64,000 nt of DNA, taken from Strigamia acuminata. Its lineage: Eukaryota > Arthropoda > Chilopoda > Geophilomorpha > Linotaeniidae. The notes beneath the pieces were generated by a model. That model saw only the letters and a program-made list of their open reading frames with translations. It was not told the origin of the DNA and did not search any database. Location of the stretch: positions 1,846,501 through 1,910,500 of the forward strand of contig OX442318.1 in NCBI GenBank assembly GCA_949358305.1. The letters run 5' to 3'. Below, in pieces: positions 45,339-56,900 of the stretch (positions within the stretch are counted from its first letter, which is position 1; every line of letters begins with the position of its first letter). The translations under genes were made by a program, and so were the position numbers.

Positions 45339-47272
45339 TTAAACGCGGTGGTACGGTATACAAGTTAGTCCTAAACCATATATCTGGTTCCTTCCAGATT
45401 TCGGACCCAATTTTAAGACCATGTCATTCTTTGAACATTTGTTGCGTGGATTTGTTCATCCCCCGAACCACGTAACAATATTTAACTATTTAAAATGTGC
45501 ATACAGTACCTACATTTGTTTAGACACCCTGTATGTGTGTGATTTAGAATTTTTGTTATTTACATATAGCATATTCCGCTTTTCACTTGTATCATATACA
45601 AAATATCCGTGAATATCTTTGGAGTCCAACCATAATTGAAGTGAATTGTTTTTGAATGGTGATTGAGGGTGGAGTAAATCAAAGAGTTGATAATTAGGGC
45701 AATCTGTACCGAGAATTTCAGCTAAGACATACATAGCAAAACCTATTTTCGTACTAACTGGACAACTCACAACAAGTGGATAATGGATAATGTCGTCTCT
45801 TAAGAGACTAACAGTTTTGACAAGTGGAAAATCAAAATAAGTCATCATTTGATTGTAAACATTATAAACTGATATGAGGACCAGAGTTAGGAAAAGCGAG
45901 TTTTTCAGTATCTGTTGGACAGGAGATTTTTTTCGTGGTTTTTGTTTTTTTTTAAGAATTGTCCGAATTTTGCGTTTCAACTTGGAATTTGTCTTTGTCA
46001 TTTTACTGAACTCCATACAGGGCATTTTGCATCCATGTATAAATAATTCGATGAGCGTTAAACAAGACATTCCGAAGTAGAGTCCAATGTTGCCGCCAAT
46101 GTCGCACAGTAAAGAGATTATGTCGTAAGAAATACGTTCTTGCAATGTTCGGACATTGTTATTGACGACCATAACTTCGAGAGTAGTCTCAGAACTAGGC
46201 GCGTCTTAGTAGATTTGGTTTAGTTTTGTCACTTTGCATACATTTAGACATTTGCAATATTTAATTAGATTAGTCGAATGAAGAAATCTTGAAAACATGA
46301 TGAATTCCTTTCTTTGAGATTTGTCGCTGCATTCCGGTAAAGATTTTTCATTATAAAATGGAGAGCTAAAAAATAAGTTTAGTTACCTCGAAGTAATTTT
46401 ATGGAATGATGTGCTAAAACGCGTTTACTTGCAAGTCATGTGTTTCAGGAGACAAGGATGCAAGCAGCCATTTAAATCGTCGTCGCAAGGATTTCGTTTT
46501 GTACTGATGAAGTCGTACTGAAACATGAATTTAGATTGTGAATATTAGGAAAATTAAAATATAGGATTGAGAATTTACAAATGATAATATTGTTTGTATT
46601 TAATTTCATGACCATTAGTGTTTGTGTGTGATGGTAAATTTTTGTTTTTGTTAAATTTTGTTAACACTTGAGAAGATGCATTTTTTATGGGTCTATAGTC
46701 AGAGCATGCTTTAAAAATGAGTTACTATAATGTTACATGTTTTCTTTTTACACAAAGTTAGAGTTACAACGAATGCTGGATTTTTTTTTTAAATAAATCT
46801 TGATATATTGTTAAATAATAAATTCTATGTTCAAAACATAAATTTATTTACTTACCACTTGCAGAGTAGTTATAGCGGTGTGAGTGACTGGTAGTTTTTG
46901 TGTCGAATACTTTCCGTGTTTAGTTTGTATTAGATAATCGTTTTTGAATTGCACTACAAATGTATCTTCATATGTAAGATGCGCTACTGGAGATGGATCT
47001 ATTGTCACCTTGAAATTTAAAGAAATAGAATAGTTTAAATTACACCAGCAAATTACAATTGTTTACATCTGCCATCACAAGCTTTCTTTCTTCTGTAAAA
47101 ATGTGCTATCACATGTCAGAAATTGTCGGCACAAAGTGCAAAATGTTTGCACCTTGCGCTGATACTTTCTGCTTGTATTTTTTGTCAAAACTTTTTGGGA
47201 TTTACGGATGGTCCAGTTCGTCACTGACCACCAGGGAAGGGATTGTCATAGGTAATATACTAAGCGCGACGT

Positions 47273-47349
47273 GTAATTGTCGGGATAATTAGGTCAGCTT
47301 GAATCTTATCTGACAAGAAGATGAGTGCTGACCTAATCCCGACAATTAC
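47273..47349. repeat. Hairpin module, copy 1
   Basis: Arms GTAATTGTCGGGATAATTAG.. and its complement, about 24 paired bases, with a loop near 28 bases. Second copy at 47688-47764 with the same arms and small loop changes. Confidence 0.75.
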
Positions 47350-47687
47350 TCAAGTGCGAGGTGTATTTGATACAAGAATTTACCGACAGAAAATAATGTA
47401 ATGTAATTTATACCTTGATATTAGGCCTAACAAAACAACAATCCCAAGACATTTGACATTTGATTCTTGGTTCGTAAAGGTCCCACCGGGGGGCGCAAAG
47501 AAAGAGAAAATTTTCCCGGGAAAAATGCATAGCGATAATAACCAATGAGGCGATAAAAGCGGTGTGTTACGCGCGTTGGGATTTGTCGGGAGACCGATTG
47601 TTGTTTTATTAGCCCTAATCTCATTCGCGTCTATTTTTAGACAAAGCTAGTGGTAAATTCTCATAGGTAATGTACCGAGCGCGACGT

Positions 47688-47764
47688 GTAATTGTCGGGA
47701 TAATTAGGTCAGCACGAATCTTATCTGACAAGAAGATGATTGCTGACCTAATCCCGACAATTAC
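47688..47764. repeat. Hairpin module, copy 2
   Basis: Same inverted arms as 47273-47349. Confidence 0.75.
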
Positions 47765-49489
47765 TCAAGCGCGAGGTGTATTTGAATTTACCAATAGAAA
47801 ATATTGTCCGATAGTCAATTGTATCCAAACTGGCCTCGCCCAATCGTAAAGAGGCGACCACCATGCTGCTTGGTTTGTAAAGCAACAACAATCGTTTTGC
47901 CGACCAATCCCGATGCGCGTAACAAACCGCAATTGACGTTTGATGCTTGGTTCGTAAAGGCCCCACCCGGGGGCGCAAAGCAAGAGAAGCATTACCGGGA
48001 AAAGTGGGAAAGCTGTATGGCGAGAGGAAAGTTTTCCCGGCAATAACCAATGAGACGATAAAAGCGGTTTGTTACGCGCGTTGGGATTGGTCGGGAGACC
48101 GATTGTTGTTTTGTTAGCCCTAATCTCATTCGCGGCTATTTTTAGACAAAGCTAGTGGTAAATTCTCGCGTCAACACGACAATCAGATTACGTACGGCGG
48201 AGAGATTAGTCAAAATTAGCTAATCCCAGCATACTTTTATATGTATTTGAACCTTGATTGTTAAATGAATAAAACACTTGTTATTTGTAAGCTCCCGGAA
48301 TTGTTTTGCACTTATTTATTTCTAACAAAATTTATGGTTTGTGTAAACATTTTTGAATATCTGGAAAATTGTTCGATTAATATCAATATTTGCTGAGATA
48401 GCCAGAAATATTTTTAGAATTTTAGCTAAATTCAAGACTTACCTCAAGATATTCACAGTGTTCAGGATATTTTAGTTTGATGACCATCTTGTAATCAACA
48501 TAACCAAATTGAAATTGCAATGCTACACAAAAACCAACTTTAAAATAATAATTGTGGGTGTATTTTTTTGTTTTGTTTTTTAACTTAGGGGTTGAAACTT
48601 GAGCAACCGGTCGTTCAAGAGTAACGAGGTTTTTAATTGTAAGATTACTGCGTGATTTTCCCTGCAAACATATTTACTTATATTATGGTAAGAAATGAGA
48701 AATGTAAATTTACCATTGCAAAATGTGCGTCAGTTATGTAAGTAGGTATACGAAAGTATTCTAGTCTTTTTTCAATACCATGTATATCACGATGCAGTAG
48801 ATCCCAAAATGCGAGACATTCGACTTTAGATATTTGTCTGCCGCCGTTTTCAGATTCTCGTATTATCGGTGGGAAAACGTAAACATTTGGAAAAGCGCCA
48901 TGTCTGGTTTCAATTAAATGTGCATCAACCGTTGTTGGTTCGCTCGTGTAATACAAAATTCGTTCTTCGGTTTGGTAAACACAAGCTGCCAAATTCACAA
49001 TGAGTAGTGTGATGAATAGAATAGACATCTTTTTTTTCTTTTTTGAAATTTTCTTCATAGATTTGATAAATGCTGGTATCTCCGATTGCTCTGCCATCAC
49101 ATTGCCAACGAGGTGTCGCAATTTTCTTTGTCGACGTTGTTGGATTCGTTGTTGAATCGATTTGTGTTCACCCATTGTGTGTATTTTTATCGCCAAATTG
49201 TACAAAAATAAAGCTATAAATCAAAATTCGTTATAAATGAAACCAAAAGGTACACTACAGTGAAGAAAATCCATGAGTAGTTATTTGAGTTAAACGTAAC
49301 GGTCTAATTTCAATGATTTAGAGTTGGTAGTGTTATAAGTTTTCCACTATACTTATAGGCTTAACGGGAGTTTTTATAAGGGAAAAGTACCTGCCGAAAA
49401 CTCTATTTTCTTTAACGAATTGTTAATTTTCTCTAGAATGTTAACATCTATTTGCGCCAAGGAAAAATTCCCAAACTTTTATTATTATT

Positions 49490-49640
49490 CCAAATCGGTA
49501 TACCATATGGGTATATCATATGGGTGTACACTATAGGGTGCCCATATGGGTATACACTTTAGGGTACCATATACGTACATACTCAGTGACTATATGGGTA
49601 TACACTATAGTGTGGAGTTTTCGGGTTCAAAGAGGTGCAA
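49490..49640. repeat. ATATGGGTATAC imperfect repeats
   Basis: ATATGGGTATAC-like words recur about five times in 150 bases in both orientations. No coding. Confidence 0.5.
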
Positions 49641-49659
49641 AAAGGACGACAACACGTTT

Positions 49660-49815
49660 GGACGTATTGTTCATATGTCCGATAAACGTTCATTTTAACA
49701 GCCAATAGGAGCTGACTAGTGTAGTATTTAAATCCAATGAATTTAGAATAAAGATCACTTTTGAATTAGAACTAGCAGCGTGTATTGCGGACCAGTTGGT
49801 GCGCCATTGTTATTT
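49660..49815 (+). repeat. LTR-like fragment
   Basis: Similar in layout to 50300-50415: AACAGC..AAT, TATTTAAATCC, AATAAAG, then TGTG..GCGGACC. Looks like the promoter/poly(A) part of an LTR, but ends are not defined. Confidence 0.35.
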
Positions 49816-50015
49816 TTCGGAAGTCAGCTAGCAATAGTTTTTGTTAGTTTACAATAGGATATCATATAGCTACATACTGTATGGTGTACTATGTTTTGTT
49901 CCAAAATATTATAGTACACCCCAAAGTTATTGCTATAAGAATACCATACTCTATACCGGTAATATTTTTTCATATGGGTTGTTGTGTTGCAGCACTTGTG
50001 TTTTACTGCCTATAC

Positions 50016-50570
50016 GAGTAGTTCGCGCACGGTACCTTGATGCTAGATTCGTACTGCGCATCCCATTCTGCGCAGACGATTTTTTAATTCCAGTTGAAAT
50101 TTAGCAGTATTAAGCCTAATATTAGGCCTAATAATGCTAAAATAAAGTAAATAAATAACAATAAACTCATAATTAAAAGTAATTTACAATGTAGTATCAA
50201 AATATTTTTGTTTATTTACCTTTGTAAGGCTTCGCCTCATCTGTGCCGCCGCCTCCCCCACCAGAGGGCACGTCGCACGGACAACACGATGTTCGCGCGA
50301 CGTTTCGTTTAAACAGCTAATCACGGCTAACCCTTGCTGTATTTAATCCTTTGTATTTCGAAATAAAGTCAGTTAGACAAACTCGACCAACACGTGTGGA
50401 CCATTTCCTACTTCCGAACACACTTACAACCTTATTTTCGCATTATTAGGCCTAATATTAGGCTTAATACTGCTATATAACAACTGGAATTAGAAAATCG
50501 TCTGCGCAGAATGAGATGCACAGTACGAATTTAGCATCAAGATACCATGCGGCAACTGCAGTGCAGAGAA
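50016..50570. mobile_element. Foldback element with about 120-bp inverted arms
   Basis: 50016-50135 is repeated inverted at 50444-50563 (shared CTTGATGCTA, TTCTGCGCAGACGATTTT, CAGTATTAAGCCTAATATTA). The 300-bp centre has an AATAAAG and the LTR-like words of 49660-49815. No coding. Confidence 0.7.
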
Positions 50571-51390
50571 AGACCTAGTTTTGGGTCAAATTAAACCTTA
50601 TATTTTAAACACAGGCCTGATGTGTAGAGGAAAGCTCATAGAAGAGAGTACAGGATCATGTCACCTCTTATGACATGCCGAATCGATGGAGTTTGTCATA
50701 AGTAATTGAACAGAGTATAATGAGTGAAAATTTTTCGCTGGTAGTTTGCGACGCGTTTAAATGACTCACTAGACTCAAATATTGCAACGTTGCTCAATTT
50801 ATCATGACTGCTTTTCTTTTGCTAATAGCTTGTTGTCAATCAATTTTAATAGAAAAAGTTCAGCAAGAATAATAATAGTAATAATAATAATGTTTTCTTA
50901 CTTACACTTACTTGCTTAGAAAAGTGCGTGCACACTTGATGAGGTTCAAACATAATTGGAACTTGGAACAACTTTTTAATGGTTTTGTCAATAAAAGAAA
51001 ATTAACTTCCTAGTCAGTCACAAGTCAATTTCCACAAGTTGTGGCAAACCAGTATTTAGCTACTTCTGTATTTTAACCACGTGTTTTGCAATTTTCTATT
51101 TCAGATACAAAAGAGATATAAAAAAGGGACAAAAATACAGAACGCACTAGCTTTGATCAAAGGAAAATACTTTCTTGAGTGTTTATATACAACAAATCCA
51201 TCGGGTTCCGCCCTAATTAATTATTTCTGGAATGTTGTTTTTCTTTGAGCATCGGACCAAAACACACAAAGAGACAAAATGATGTTATTACAAAAAATTC
51301 TTAAATTTCATTTTTATTTATTATTTTCATAATTTCTTGATTTATTTTTATGTGAATCCCCGAATTAATTTTATGGGATTTCCTGATTTG

Positions 51391-51520
51391 CCTATGTGTG
51401 TTGTTAGCAAATCGAGATAACGGATGGAGTAGATCGACGAGATTGTTATTAAGATAATCAGCGTGAAGTCTTCTGGCCAATTGGGTTTTTTTGCATTTCT
51501 CAATGTTAGACCTGAAAAAA
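51391..51520 (-). pseudogene. DEG/ENaC exon 6 relic (end of exon)
   Basis: Minus-strand translation has QLARRLHADY and LVDLLHPLSRFANNTHR, matching the 3' end of exon 6 in copies 1-4 (LARTLRVTCPHYQLFDLLHP). It adjoins the duplicated block shared with 34990-35632. Confidence 0.65.
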
Positions 51521-51587
51521 TATTTAATTATTTTAATAATATTGAAAAAAATTAGCAATTTTACCCAAATAGAAGTATCTGGTATTA

Positions 51588-52390
51588 CAAGTCGCGGCGC
51601 CAATTAGTGGCGAAATATAAAACTAAAATCAAGTTTTAAATGCGATTAATTTATTAAACCAATTTCAACAATTTACATTTTAAAAAGAACAAAAATTCTT
51701 ATTTAAAATATATGTTTATTAAGGTTTTATAACTCAGAACCAAAAATGAAAATTCAGGAGAAAATGCTGCGGGATTGATTATTACAACCGGTCTGGTTCG
51801 TAACTTTTCGCTAATGGCCGTCGTTTGTAAAGAGTGATTCTGCCAAACTGAACAAACACGAATGAATTTGACAGATGACTGTGGATAATCGCTTCGAGTA
51901 AAGTTATAAGCCAATCTAACCCTCAATTCTGTATAAAATTCTAACAAGTCCACTCATTAACCGTCATATTTTATATATTTCTAGTCTGTTTTAATACCAC
52001 CGCAGCGGGACGAAGATCCGACCAACCGAGCCATTTCGTTAAATTTGATTCCATCCTCGCACGGTAGTTAATATTCCTTTTCGTGTATGATCGTACAAGT
52101 TCACTGATTAACGTCATTTTAAATTAATTTCTAGAAACTTCCGTTTCCAATTCCACGGCGACGGAATGAAAATCCAGACGAATCATTTGTTGTCAGGTAA
52201 ACAAGATTTTGTGTTGATTTGATGAATGTTGGGGAACATTAGTAAGGAACATGAAATTCAAAATTCAAAATGTCACGTTTCATTTATTTATTTATTTAAT
52301 TTATTTATTAAGGTTCTTGAGAGGCCCTCTGCTGGGATCCGAGCACTCACGCAGAGCTGCAAATTTACGAAGAATGAAAACTAAATAACT
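51588..52390. repeat. Duplicated block, partner of 17350-18240
   Basis: Collinear with 17350-18240. It contains two related sub-blocks (near 51985 and 52130), each preceded by TTTCTAG; the second is followed by GGTAAACA. See that entry for the possible decayed exon. Confidence 0.5.
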
Positions 52391-52585
52391 TGGATTAAAA
52401 TTTTGCTAATTGCGTATTTAATTTGTTACGGGTGCTCGGGGCCCCCAAGCACGGACTTTCCAATAGAGGCACTCGAGAAACCAAATTAAATATTTAATGT
52501 TTTGAATGTAGAATTTAAAAAATGTAGTCTTGTGCTGACAAAACCTGTTGATAGCATACTAATTTATTTTCCTTGTTCTTTTTAG

Positions 52586-52741
52586 TTGATTGAGAATTAT
52601 CGAGCAACATCTGGTTATAAATGCCATTAGCAGAAATCTGTGTCGGCCATTTTGCGGTAATGAAGTGAAGGCGGCTTCTTATTATCAATTCACCGTGAGA
52701 AGTTTAGGCTGAGACTGGCAAATTTGGAGAATTTAAACAAG
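52586..52741 (+). ncRNA. Conserved spliced non-coding exon, copy 2
   Basis: CTTTTTAG before and GTAGTT after; shares AATTATCGAGCA and GACTGGCAAATTTGGAGAATTTA-like text with the block at 1477-1623. Lies about 1.2 kb 3' of channel copy 4. Confidence 0.35.
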
Positions 52742-53917
52742 GTAGTTGGTATTCTTTTTTACATTTTTACATTTCTCTATGGGGAAATGCTGTTGTGTAA
52801 CAGTGGAAACAGAATTGGTGGTTGGGAAATTCTATTATTTGCTAAAAATCAGTTTTATTTCCGAATTTTATTATTTTGCCAAATTTACGTGCATTGTTAC
52901 TTAAGTGGCTGTGTAGCAGGTGATGCAAATTGCAATTTCCAAAAAAATGCTAGAAATATTGAAATTCCTTTTTTCTAGTTGGTAGTAGTCGAATTGATGG
53001 GAAAATAATACAACTTCTAACAACTTGTATTTTGTCTATCATCAAGTTTATTTTTACGATTTACTAAATATGGTATGACAAAGGGTTTATTGCATGTGTA
53101 CAACTAACAAGGAGGCCGATGTTTCGGATGAAAGATTTTACATTTTACTTTAAATACATGCAATATTAAATGCAGATAATTAATCCATTAAGGGCAAATT
53201 ATTTTTCGAATGCAACTGGTGTGTCAATAATGTAATTGTGTAAAAGATTGAAAAGTTGAATACCGGTAATGCTTTCAAAGGTTAACAGATACTAAAACAG
53301 TTTGGCGGCTGGCACAAGGAGTTAACATAAAACTAACATTTCAACATTTGAGAAGAAATAGGTGTAATGCTTTTGAGATTGAATCCAAGACTAAAGTAAA
53401 AATTACTTTTCGATTAATGAATGGAAGTGCAATTTCTGCAATTTCTATTTATTTTTAACAAATGATTATAAGGTTGTTGGGCTAAATTGATTATTTTTTA
53501 ATAAAAGTCATACAATTATAGTGAGTACACTCAGGGCCGTTTCTAGTAAATATTTATGGTGAGGCGAGCATTATTAATGCCGCCCCCCCCCCCCCCGCCA
53601 AAAAAAAACAGCATTGGGTTATGTCTGAAAATTATGTCCGAAAATATGTTCGAAAATATATTCAGGATTTTAAAAAAATTAAAAAAAAATTTTTTTGACC
53701 AAAATTGCTGCCTTTGTCAGTGTGCCGTCCTGAGGCGGTCGCCTCTTTGCCTCGTAGGTCGGCACAACCCTGAGTACACTTTCGTGGGTTTACTTTTTGG
53801 TCACATTTTCATTGCTTCTATAAAATACGAATGAAATGTTTTTGAAAAGTGAAATACCGGTGGTAGAATTACATGAAAGATTAAAACGTTGAAGAGGGGT
53901 TTTTGTTGATTTTTGAA

Positions 53918-56900
53918 TCAAATGAAATATTCAACGAGAGAAAATATTGAGAGACCGGTCAAAATACCAGAAATTGATCCGATTTGACAGAGTAATTTGA
54001 TAATGGAAATTGCATTCTGTTCTGCTATTGCTTCTCGGATGTTGCTGTCAATTGCATATCTAATGCCTTGCAAAGCTGTGGATAGCATTTTTTCTCTAAT
54101 TAATGAAGGGAGGAATATTGTTTCTTCACAGCGTGCTGCACATTTGCAGTGTTTCTGGGGATCTGTATTCGATTGAGTCTGCAAATATTGTTTGGTAGTT
54201 CTCTTCGCTGTAATGTGATCAATGCAATAATGCAACGAACTGTTTTCCATAAATGGCAATCTAATAAGATAAGATGAATATTGTCAGGAAATTTCTATTA
54301 TGGAAAAATGGTTTAAGTTTTTGAAGTGGCTACGTTGATGTTCGACGAGAACGTGTTGTTTTCAAGGCGCGCTGTGATTGGTTGACAGATGCATTGAATT
54401 ACATTGACGAAAAACCCCGTTCTGTCTACATTGCTAAAAACAGATAAGGTTAGGTCTGGGGGGGGGGGGGGTCAAGGGTCAAGGCGTAGCCCTCCTTGTT
54501 AGGAAAAAAGAAGCTAACACCTCGAAAACTTACATTGACGAAACGAAGCGTCATCGTTAGCTCTAAACCAATCACAGCGCAATTTGAAAATAATACGTTC
54601 ACGTCGGACGTGGTATGGTTTTCTCCATGGCAGCCTGGGGACTGGTTACCATGGGGTGGGACAACATACTCACGTCAATAAGACAAGGAACTCGAGATCG
54701 TTGGGCTGTTGGCCTTTAATCCATTGTCTAGGGGTTGGAGACTCCCATCCACGCGCGTGTTGGCAACCAACCCGTCATACACAGGGAGGGAACCTCATGT
54801 ATAACATAGCCGGTCAAACATAACCATTCTGTCTAACTCACCTGTACGGCCCATGCAACCGCTCATGGTCCACAGACCCCTGAGAATCTTAATTTTCTAA
54901 AAGGATTGTACCAATGAGTTAACGACGTGACAATGGGTAAGCCGGTCACACTTGAACTACACTGCCACGCGGCTTAAAGCGGGGTAATGCAGTACGAACA
55001 ATTCGATTTGCAAACGCATTCTCGGAATGAAACTCGTTCATACTTGGGAGACTTACTGAACTTTAAATTACTAGAGACTCACTTGCATTCGAATGATTGC
55101 TGGTCGAGCATTATTTTGAAACATTTCTCTTCACATTCAGTAGCAAGTTCGTTTGTGTCACAAGCACGTTTTGGCGTGTTTATACGTTTGAGCTGAAAAT
55201 AACAAACTCTGTGAATAGCAGTGAAGTTACCAAGTACACAAATTCTACCGTTTGACGCCAAAGATCGATTTCAACGTAATTGAAACGGTGTGTGTAAAAA
55301 ATGTGTTTGGCATTTAAAAATTGATTGTGCGGCAGAATGAAGGTCTGCAATAAGTAGAATGAAATAAACATCCGAATGATAAATGAATTCACCAAATATC
55401 TCACAGGATGATGTTGATTGATGTTTCGGCCAGAATACCCGTGTCCATTAATAAACCATAAACTATTTTTCTTTGGAAAATATTCCTCATCAACTGTAAA
55501 CATTTAAAGGTGAAAGAAAAAATATTTGAGTTTAGGTAATGATTTGAACCTTTCTGAAACATGGTGCACATTCCAAACGGTGTTGACAAGTGTGATATTT
55601 TTACAATCTTGGGATCCACATTCTCATACTGCAAAAATAAAAATTATTTGTAAAAGTAATTGGCCAAGCACAGTCAAAATTGTGCCATACATTTTAGTTA
55701 GAAACGTTTTGAAAACATGTCTAATTTACTCGCCAGTGTGTTGACGGTTATGGGATTGTGACTGGATATTGTCTTACCCGCGTAATGTGGGGAGTTAGTA
55801 CACGGGATGGGACGCATATCTCTCATGTAATAACGAGACCGGAACTCAGATTGTTGGGTTTTGGCCTTTAATCGTTGTCTAGGGGTTGGGTCACCTATCT
55901 CACTGTGTGGCAGTGCCGTTAAGCACGCTACACCGGCAACTGACCCGTCACACACACGGCCTGAGCCCCATGGGTGACGTGGTCGGTCACATCGGACGAA
56001 CACTCTGCCATACTTACCTATACGACCCATGTAGCCACTCATGGTACTGCAGCAGCCATCTTGATCTGCCACTGAGCGTCACAGTGGTGAGTGATGAGAA
56101 GAGCAGAGTCGGCAGTTGTCTCTACCATTGTTAGGACTGTCGCAGCTCACCCTGGCACGTCTCCACTTTCGGCTTCCTCAGCAATGTCTCTATCTCACCA
56201 CACCACTCAGCTTTTACCGCCCCTGCTAGGCCGGTCCACTCTTCCAATTGGGGGACGGCTTGCGGCTACCAGGCGGTGTGTGGAGTGACGTAGGCCATTA
56301 GGGTGGCCAAACGGTCACAGGATGATGCCACATGATGTCATCACATGGCATCATATTCGATAATCAGTGAGAAAGGAAAGGGTACACTAATCCCAAAATG
56401 GCTATAAGAGGCCCAACATCCTGTTTGGACTAGGTCTGGGACACTATGGCCACTATGCTGGACCTTAGAAAATGTGCTGGTAAGCCATTCCTAGCATCGT
56501 GAGCAACAGATGGACTTAGTTTCCGACATAATTGACAATGATTTCCGGGCCGCTGTACTGGGCTGTACACGTTATTCGTTGTAGCGACGGCGCGCCAAAT
56601 CATACACACGTTATTCGTTGTAGCGATGTCGAATAACGGGTGTGTGATTTGGCGGAACGTCGCTACAACGAATAACGTGTGTACGATTTGGCGCGACACA
56701 CGTATTAGTTGGCGCGACGTCGCTACAACAAATAACGTGTGTACAAAAATCACCGTCGACGCCATTTTTTATTTTCGGAACGCAAAACAACTACAATCCA
56801 TTAATATTTAATTTATTTTTCATGTCAAATATACCGGGTGGCCCACATAAAAGCGGCCCGAGGAGGGTTACCACGGGAGTCTAAAAAAATGTTTGTATTG

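Larger units (their letters stand above)
43866..45356. mobile_element. CCGTACCGCC-family TIR element, large copy
   Basis: Flanked on both sides by TATA (43862-43865, 45357-45360), with inverted ends CCGTACCGCCNCGTTTAA. It shares CCGGCGCTTTA..GGGCCGGCGCTTTA with the 300-bp copy at 15555-15854. It contains a RING-finger relic on the minus strand and a nested TTAA MITE. No transposase recognised. Confidence 0.65.
43030..45531. mobile_element. Tc1/mariner-like MITE in intron 6 of copy 3, split by nested insertions
   Basis: Left end (43030) and right end (45531, TTTAGACACCCTG) match the 270-bp MITE of copy 1. Similarity stops near 43168 and resumes near 45422. The intervening 2.25 kb holds the dispersed repeat, a TATA-duplicating element with a RING-finger relic, and a TTAA MITE inside that. 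Confidence 0.7.
47191..48325. mobile_element. 1.1-kb insert in intron 3 of copy 3
   Basis: Absent from copy 1; flanked by CAAAA (47186-47190 and 48326-48330). Made of two alternating modules, each present twice: a hairpin module (47273-47349; 47688-47764) and a 220-bp module with CGTTGGGATT.GTCGGGAGACC (about 47460-47660; 47940-48165). AATAAA near 48267. May be a retroelement LTR with an internal duplication; not classified. Confidence 0.55.
41904..49175 (-). pseudogene. Two-unit DEG/ENaC gene, copy 3, inactivated
   Basis: Closest to copy 1, with the same exon sizes: 48714-49175, 48589-48661, 48443-48522, 46856-47008, 46429-46517, 45564-46365, 42834-42912, 42691-42785, 42536-42631, 42370-42479, 41904-42240. 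Two lesions argue for a pseudogene. The donor after exon 2 reads CTAAGT where all other copies have GTAAG. In exon 6 a Glu codon has become TAA at 46206-46208. The remaining exons are open and keep phase, so decay is recent. Both units are present: DIGGNIGLYFGMS in unit 1, LTSLS at the C-terminus in unit 2. Intron 3 carries a 1.1-kb insert and intron 6 a nested set of elements. A truncated product from an internal start in exon 6 cannot be excluded. Confidence 0.82.

Noticed and set aside
45874-46080. Plus-strand frame opposite exon 6 of channel copies (also 4132-4338)
   Set aside because: Its conservation is explained by the channel exon on the other strand.
53556-53834. Pro-rich ORF starting at a poly-C run
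   Set aside because: Low-complexity tract next to AT-rich sequence; no conservation in other channel flanks.
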